Part shown: one piece after another, positions 6,656 to 9,814 of the stretch
Numbering within the stretch: the stretch's first letter is position 1
How the letters are laid out: each line of letters starts with the position of its first letter
Assembly (NCBI GenBank): GCA_903911165.1
Contig: CAIWCQ010000120.1
Coordinates: 1 to 9,814, forward strand
DNA from: an uncultured Actinomycetes bacterium
GTDB taxonomy: Bacteria; Actinomycetota; Actinomycetes; Mycobacteriales; Mycobacteriaceae
Length of the DNA stretch: 9,814 nucleotides
Direction: 5' to 3'
Program-made: the position numbers and the translations under genes
The notes under the pieces: generated by a model
What the model saw: only the letters and a program-made list of their open reading frames with translations
What the model was told of the DNA's origin: nothing
Databases searched by the model: none

Positions 6656-7693
6656 GTGGACGACCTGCCGCTTGACCTGTCAGGGGTGGCGGCGTGGATG
6701 TCGGGAGAGGGTCTTGGCGACGGTCCGATCGGAGACGTCTCGGCGATCCTCGGCGGTACCCAAAACGTCATGCTGCGGTTCACCCAATCCGGGCGGGATT
6801 ACGTGTTGCGCCGGGGCCCGCGGCATCTGCGGCCGGTCAGCAACTCGGTGATCCTGCGCGAGACGCGGGTGCTGCGCGCCCTGGCCGACACCGACGTCCC
6901 GCATCCCGCGCTCATCGCGGTGTGCGAGGACATCTCGATTCTCGGTGACGCGGTCTTCTATCTCATGGAGCCGGTGGAGGGGTTCAACGCCGGCTCCGAG
7001 ATGCCCGAACTGCATGCGTCCAACGCTGCTGTCCGCCATGAGATGGGTCTGTCGATGGCAGCTGCCGTTGCCCGACTCGGCGCCGTAGACCATGTCGCCG
7101 TAGGCCTCGCAGACTTCGGCAAGCCGACCGGCTTCCTGGAACGGCAAGTGCCGCGGTGGCTTTCAGAGTTGGAGTCCTACGCCAAGTTCGACAACTACCC
7201 CGGCCCCGATATCGGGGATGTCGGTGCCGTCGCTGCCTGGCTGCGTGAGCACCAGCCGGCTGATTTCTCCCCCGGCATCATGCACGGCGATTATCACGCG
7301 GCCAACGTCATGTTCTCCCGCCGCGGCCCCGAGTTGGTGGCGATCGTCGACTGGGAGATGTGCACGATCGGCGACCCGCTGCTGGACCTGGGCTGGATGC
7401 TGGCGACGTGGTATCGGCCCGGAGACGAACCGGTGCTGCCCAACGAGTTCATGGTCTCCGGAGGTCTGGCCACCCCGGACGAACTAGTCCAGCGCTATGC
7501 GCAGAACACCTCACGCGACCTTTCGGACATCGACTGGTACACGGTGCTGTCCTGCTTCAAACTCGGGATCATTCTGGAAGGCACCAACGCGCGCGCCGCC
7601 GCAGGTTTGGCACCGAAGGAGATCGGCGATGTTCTGCACACCGCAACCGTGCGGCTGTTCGAACGTGCGCTGGCCATTACGGACGGAGATTGA
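6656..7693 (+). CDS. APH-fold kinase, ACAD10/11- and LvaA-like (probable hydroxyacyl-CoA kinase)
   Basis: The product is a 345-residue soluble protein with the aminoglycoside-phosphotransferase/choline-kinase fold. It has a nucleotide loop GGTQNVMLRF (33-42), the basic strand YVLRRGP (49-55) in the usual lysine place, a hinge YLMEPVEGF (102-110), the catalytic loop IMHGDYHAANVMF (208-220) with Asp212 and Asn217, and the metal-binding IVDWEMCTIGDPLLDLG (230-246) with Asp232. The DWE...TxGDP..DL form is typical of the kinase domain fused to ACAD in human ACAD10/11 and of bacterial LvaA, which phosphorylate the 4-hydroxyl of acyl-CoAs. The ACAD gene follows at once, which fits that role; aminoglycoside resistance is unlikely. 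I recall M. tuberculosis Rv3761c (named FadE36, but APH-fold) as a related protein. The GTG at 6656 is chosen for the upstream TAGTTT and full-length fold; Met15 is an alternative start. Confidence 0.88.
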   Translation: MDDLPLDLSGVAAWMSGEGLGDGPIGDVSAILGGTQNVMLRFTQSGRDYVLRRGPRHLRPVSNSVILRETRVLRALADTDVPHPALIAVCEDISILGDAVFYLMEPVEGFNAGSEMPELHASNAAVRHEMGLSMAAAVARLGAVDHVAVGLADFGKPTGFLERQVPRWLSELESYAKFDNYPGPDIGDVGAVAAWLREHQPADFSPGIMHGDYHAANVMFSRRGPELVAIVDWEMCTIGDPLLDLGWMLATWYRPGDEPVLPNEFMVSGGLATPDELVQRYAQNTSRDLSDIDWYTVLSCFKLGIILEGTNARAAAGLAPKEIGDVLHTATVRLFERALAITDGD

Positions 7694-8896
7694 ATGATCG
7701 ACTTTGAGATACCCGCTGACGTCGCGGTGCGACGAGACCAGATCCGCGCTTTCGTCGCTGAGAAGATCGTGCCCTTCGAGCGTGATCCGCGGCTCACCCG
7801 ACATGGGCCCAACGAGGAGTTGCGCACCGAGATGGTCGAGCTTGCCCGCGATGCCGGCTTGTTGACCTTTCAAGCCCAACGTCGGTTCGGCGGCTGGGAG
7901 CCGTCGCACCGCGATCAGGCGGTGCTGTTCGAGGCGGCCGGGTGGTCAACGCTCGGGCCGGTCGCGCTGAACTGCGCCGCTCCTGACGAGGGCAATATGT
8001 ACATCCTGTCGAAAATCGCCAACACCGAACAGATCGAGGAGTTCCTGATTCCGGTGATCGACGGCCGACAGCGATCGGTGTTCGCGATGACCGAACCGGG
8101 AGGTGCCGGCTCGGATCCCGACCAGTTGAAGACCGAAGCCGTCTACCAATCCGGTCCGGATGGCGGCGAGTACGTGATCAACGGACGCAAGTGGCTCATC
8201 ACCGGGGCCGACGGCGCGCGGACATGGATCATCATGGCGCGCCTAGCGGCTAACGATCACAACACGGGCGGCCCGACACTGTTCCTCTGTGATGGGAACA
8301 CACCCGGCATCGAACTCGAACGCGTGATGGACACCATGGATCGCAACTACGTGCAGGGCCACGGCGTAGTGGTGTTCAACGATGTGCGTCTGCCCGCCTC
8401 CGCGGTGCTCGGCGAGGTGGGTCAAGCACTGCGCTACGCCCAGATGCGCCTGGCGCCGGCGCGGCTCACCCACTGCATGCGCTGGCTGGGTGCGGCCTCA
8501 CGCGCGCAGGCGATCGCCATCGATCATGCCCGCACCCGCACCGCATTCGGCAAACCACTCGGAGAGCACCAGGGGGTGGGTTTTATGCTGGCGGACAACG
8601 AGATTGCGCTGCAACAGTGCCGCTTGTCGATCTGGTGGGCGTGCTGGACGCTGGATCAGGGTGCCAAAGGCCGCCACGAAAGTTCGATGGTGAAGGCTGC
8701 GGTCTCCGAGGAGCTGTTCAAGGTCGCCGACCGGTGCGTTCAGGTCCTGGGCGGCATGGGGATTTCCGATGAGACACCGGTGGGAATGATCTTCACCGAT
8801 ATGCGCGCCTTCCGTCTGTACGACGGCCCCACCGAGGTGCACAAGTACGCCATCGCGCGCCAGGTGCTGCGAGATCCGGCGGAAGCCCGACCGTGA
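7694..8896 (+). CDS. Acyl-CoA dehydrogenase family protein, ACAD10/11- and LvaC-like
   Basis: The product is a 400-residue flavoprotein with the normal three-domain ACAD layout. Motifs include MTEPGGAGSDPDQLKT (132-147) in the FAD/substrate region, HGVVVFNDVRLP (223-234), RTAFGKPLGEHQ (282-293), QVLGGMGIS (350-358) and YDGPTEVHKYAIAR (376-389). The stretch NCAAPDEGNM (93-102) resembles the segment I recall from ACAD10 and ACAD11. The residue aligned with the usual catalytic glutamate is Asp377 in YDGPTEVH, also as in that subgroup. These enzymes remove phosphate from 4-phosphoacyl-CoA and rearrange the chain so that ordinary beta-oxidation can continue. The ATG directly follows the kinase stop (0 bp), with GGAG at 7685-7688 (5-nt spacing) as a clear Shine-Dalgarno site. 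Simple straight-chain fatty acyl-CoA oxidation remains an alternative. Confidence 0.92.
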   Translation: MIDFEIPADVAVRRDQIRAFVAEKIVPFERDPRLTRHGPNEELRTEMVELARDAGLLTFQAQRRFGGWEPSHRDQAVLFEAAGWSTLGPVALNCAAPDEGNMYILSKIANTEQIEEFLIPVIDGRQRSVFAMTEPGGAGSDPDQLKTEAVYQSGPDGGEYVINGRKWLITGADGARTWIIMARLAANDHNTGGPTLFLCDGNTPGIELERVMDTMDRNYVQGHGVVVFNDVRLPASAVLGEVGQALRYAQMRLAPARLTHCMRWLGAASRAQAIAIDHARTRTAFGKPLGEHQGVGFMLADNEIALQQCRLSIWWACWTLDQGAKGRHESSMVKAAVSEELFKVADRCVQVLGGMGISDETPVGMIFTDMRAFRLYDGPTEVHKYAIARQVLRDPAEARP

Positions 8897-9654
8897 GCGT
8901 TCTGGACCTCTTCCGACTCGACGGTCGCGTCGTCATCGTCACCGGCGCGTCCTCGGGCTTGGGGGTGTCGTTCGCGCAGGGGTTCGCCGAGGCCGGTGCC
9001 GACCTGATGCTTGGTGCGCGCAGGGTGGAGCGACTGACCGAAACCGCCGCACTGGTCGAGGCGGCCGGCCGGCGGGCGTCCACCCGCAAGACCGATGTCG
9101 CCGATCCCGAGCAGTGCCAGCAGTTGGTGGACGCGACGATGGCTGAGTTCGGCCGGGTGGACGTGTTGATCAATAACGCCGGGGTGGGCACGGCTGTGCC
9201 GGCGACGCGGGAGAGCGCCGAGGAGTTCCGCGCCGTCATCGACGTCAACCTCAACGGTTCGTATTGGATGGCGCAGGCCTGCGGACGAGTGATGAAGCCC
9301 GGCAGTGCGATCATCAACATCGCCAGCGTGCTAGGCCTGACCACCGGCGGCTTGCCGCAGGCCGCCTACAGCGCCTCCAAAGCCGGGGTGATGGGGTTGA
9401 CCCGGGATCTGGCGCAGCAATGGAGTGGCCGAAAGGGGATCCGGGTCAATGCCTTGGCGCCGGGGTTCTTCGCCAGCGAGATGACCGACGAACTCAAGCC
9501 GGGGTATCTGGATTCGCTGATGCCGCGGATCATTCAGGGCCGCCTGGGCGATGCCGCCGAATTGGCGGCGACCGCCGTGTGGCTGGCATCGCCGGCCGCG
9601 GGATATGTCACGGGGCAGATCATCGTCGTCGACGGTGGGATGACGATCGCCTGA
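8893..9654 (+). CDS. SDR family oxidoreductase in the kinase-ACAD operon
   Basis: The product is a 253-residue classical SDR with TGASSGLG (17-24), NNAG (94-97), Asn119 in DVNLNG, the likely catalytic Ser145 in NIASVLG, YSASK with Tyr159 and Lys163, and a C-terminal VDGGM. GARR (41-44) after beta-strand 2 suggests NADP(H). The closest general resemblance is to FabG/3-oxoacyl reductases and gluconate 5-dehydrogenase-type SDRs. In the lva pathway an SDR (LvaD) reduces a 4-oxoacyl-CoA to the 4-hydroxy form that the kinase then uses, and this gene could play that part; a 3-hydroxyacyl-CoA dehydrogenase role downstream of the ACAD is equally possible. The GTG at 8893 overlaps the ACAD stop (GTGA), with GGAAG at 8881-8885 giving a 7-nt Shine-Dalgarno spacing. 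It is the last gene of the operon; the copper-type operator begins 23 bp after its stop. Confidence 0.92.
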   Translation: MSVLDLFRLDGRVVIVTGASSGLGVSFAQGFAEAGADLMLGARRVERLTETAALVEAAGRRASTRKTDVADPEQCQQLVDATMAEFGRVDVLINNAGVGTAVPATRESAEEFRAVIDVNLNGSYWMAQACGRVMKPGSAIINIASVLGLTTGGLPQAAYSASKAGVMGLTRDLAQQWSGRKGIRVNALAPGFFASEMTDELKPGYLDSLMPRIIQGRLGDAAELAATAVWLASPAAGYVTGQIIVVDGGMTIA

Positions 9655-9677
9655 CTTCTGCGCGGCGCGGCGGAAAA

Positions 9678-9694
9678 ATACCCCCTAGGGGTAT
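9678..9694. promoter_or_regulatory. Copper-sensor operator (CsoR/RicR type)
   Basis: ATACCCC-CTA-GGGGTAT is a perfect 7-bp inverted repeat and contains TACCC-N5-GGGTA, the palindrome I know as the binding site of CsoR/RicR-family Cu(I)-sensing repressors in mycobacteria and other actinobacteria. Its right arm shares TAT with the TATAGT -10 box, so a bound repressor would block RNA polymerase until copper releases it. The AT-rich run AAAAAT just left of it ends the GC-rich spacer after the SDR gene. Confidence 0.85.
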
Positions 9695-9697
9695 AGT
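9692..9697 (+). promoter_or_regulatory. -10 box (TATAGT) of a copper-regulated promoter
   Basis: TATAGT is a strong TANNNT -10 element directly at the right edge of the copper operator. Transcription is expected to begin near 9704, reading rightwards into the partial gene. Confidence 0.7.
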
Positions 9698-9735
9698 ACC
9701 GTAAGACTCCGCATTCCCGGAAGATTGGAAACGAC

Positions 9736-9814
9736 CTGTCCGCCAAGGTTTCCGCGACGAGCAGTTCGGAGCGCCGCCCCGACGACGAGCGCCGCCCCGA
9801 CCACGAGCCGAAGC
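9736..9814 (+). CDS. Start of an unidentified copper-responsive gene, cut by the right edge
   Basis: Downstream of the copper promoter, the frame through 9736 is open to the edge and has the strongest GC bias at third positions (about 24 of 26 codons). It reads SAKVSATSSS, then ERRPDD and ERRPDH, then EPK. No ATG or GTG exists in this frame after the predicted transcription start. A CTG at 9736, preceded by GGAAA (9727-9731), is the best guess; an ATT at 9724 is in the same frame. A TTG at 9725 opens another frame with poorer codon use. The visible part is a hydrophilic, charged, low-complexity N-terminus that matches no family I recognise. The operator suggests a copper-handling product such as a CsoR-type regulator, copper ATPase or chaperone, but the sequence here cannot decide. 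The start position is uncertain. Confidence 0.4.
   Translation, partial: MSAKVSATSSSERRPDDERRPDHEPK
9769..9804 (+). repeat. 18-bp tandem repeat, two copies
   Basis: GAGCGCCGCCCCGACGAC (9769-9786) is followed directly by a copy (9787-9804) differing only in the third-last base, G to C. In the likely reading frame it encodes ERRPDD then ERRPDH, and a further GAG begins a third partial unit. Confidence 0.75.

Noticed and set aside
6656..7693. Aminoglycoside resistance kinase
   Set aside because: The fold is shared, but the DWEMCTIGDP motif and the adjoining ACAD fit the acyl-CoA-linked kinase branch.
9655..9677. Rho-independent terminator after the second SDR
   Set aside because: The spacer is GC-rich (GCGCGGCGCGGCGG) but I cannot form a convincing stem followed by a T-run.
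9725..9814. TTG at 9725 as the start of the copper-controlled gene
   Set aside because: The frame has weaker third-position GC, and the only purine run (GGAAG at 9719-9723) ends 1 nt before it, too close for ribosome binding. It is not fully excluded.

Overview
The window looks like chromosomal DNA of a mycobacterium or close relative (Mycolicibacterium-like). It is GC-rich with strong GC at third codon positions and uses many GTG starts. Genes are tightly packed, several starts look leaderless, and the gene families (alkylsulfatase, SulP, DUF1622, ThrE, APH-like kinase plus acyl-CoA dehydrogenase, SDRs) are ones I associate with mycobacterial lipid-metabolism regions. I see no mobile elements, tRNA, rRNA or CRISPR array. 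Nine genes can be called with confidence, plus one gene beginning at the right edge.

Left part (1-3214). A histidine phosphatase (minus strand, cut by the left edge) and a short-chain dehydrogenase/reductase (SDR, plus strand) diverge from a 24-bp gap that holds two overlapping -10-like hexamers. The SDR runs convergently, with only 3 bp between stop codons, into a 625-codon metallo-beta-lactamase-fold alkylsulfatase on the minus strand.

Middle part (3215-6640). A SulP anion transporter with a STAS domain diverges from the sulfatase across 49 bp. After 42 bp come a DUF1622 small membrane protein and a ThrE-type amino-acid exporter, joined by an ATGA overlap.

Right part (6656-9654). An APH-fold kinase, an acyl-CoA dehydrogenase (ACAD) and a second SDR form a compact set with 0-bp and 4-bp junctions. 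The kinase and the ACAD carry features of the ACAD10/ACAD11 and LvaA/LvaC type. The set therefore most resembles a 4-hydroxyacyl-CoA catabolic module: reduction of a 4-oxo group, phosphorylation of the 4-hydroxyl, then phosphate elimination and rearrangement. This is the most interesting content of the window. Together with the sulfatase and SulP it could form a route for hydroxylated or sulfated lipids, but that link is inference.

Right edge (9655-9814). A TACCC-N5-GGGTA copper-type operator overlaps a TATAGT -10 box. It begins a new copper-responsive transcription unit whose first gene is only just entered, has no ATG or GTG start, and opens with an 18-bp tandem repeat.

A recurring detail: four genes (starts at 535 minus, 560, 4956 and 6656) have TANNNT exactly 7 nt before the start codon, which fits leaderless transcription. 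Two genes inside the right-hand operon instead have ordinary Shine-Dalgarno sites.
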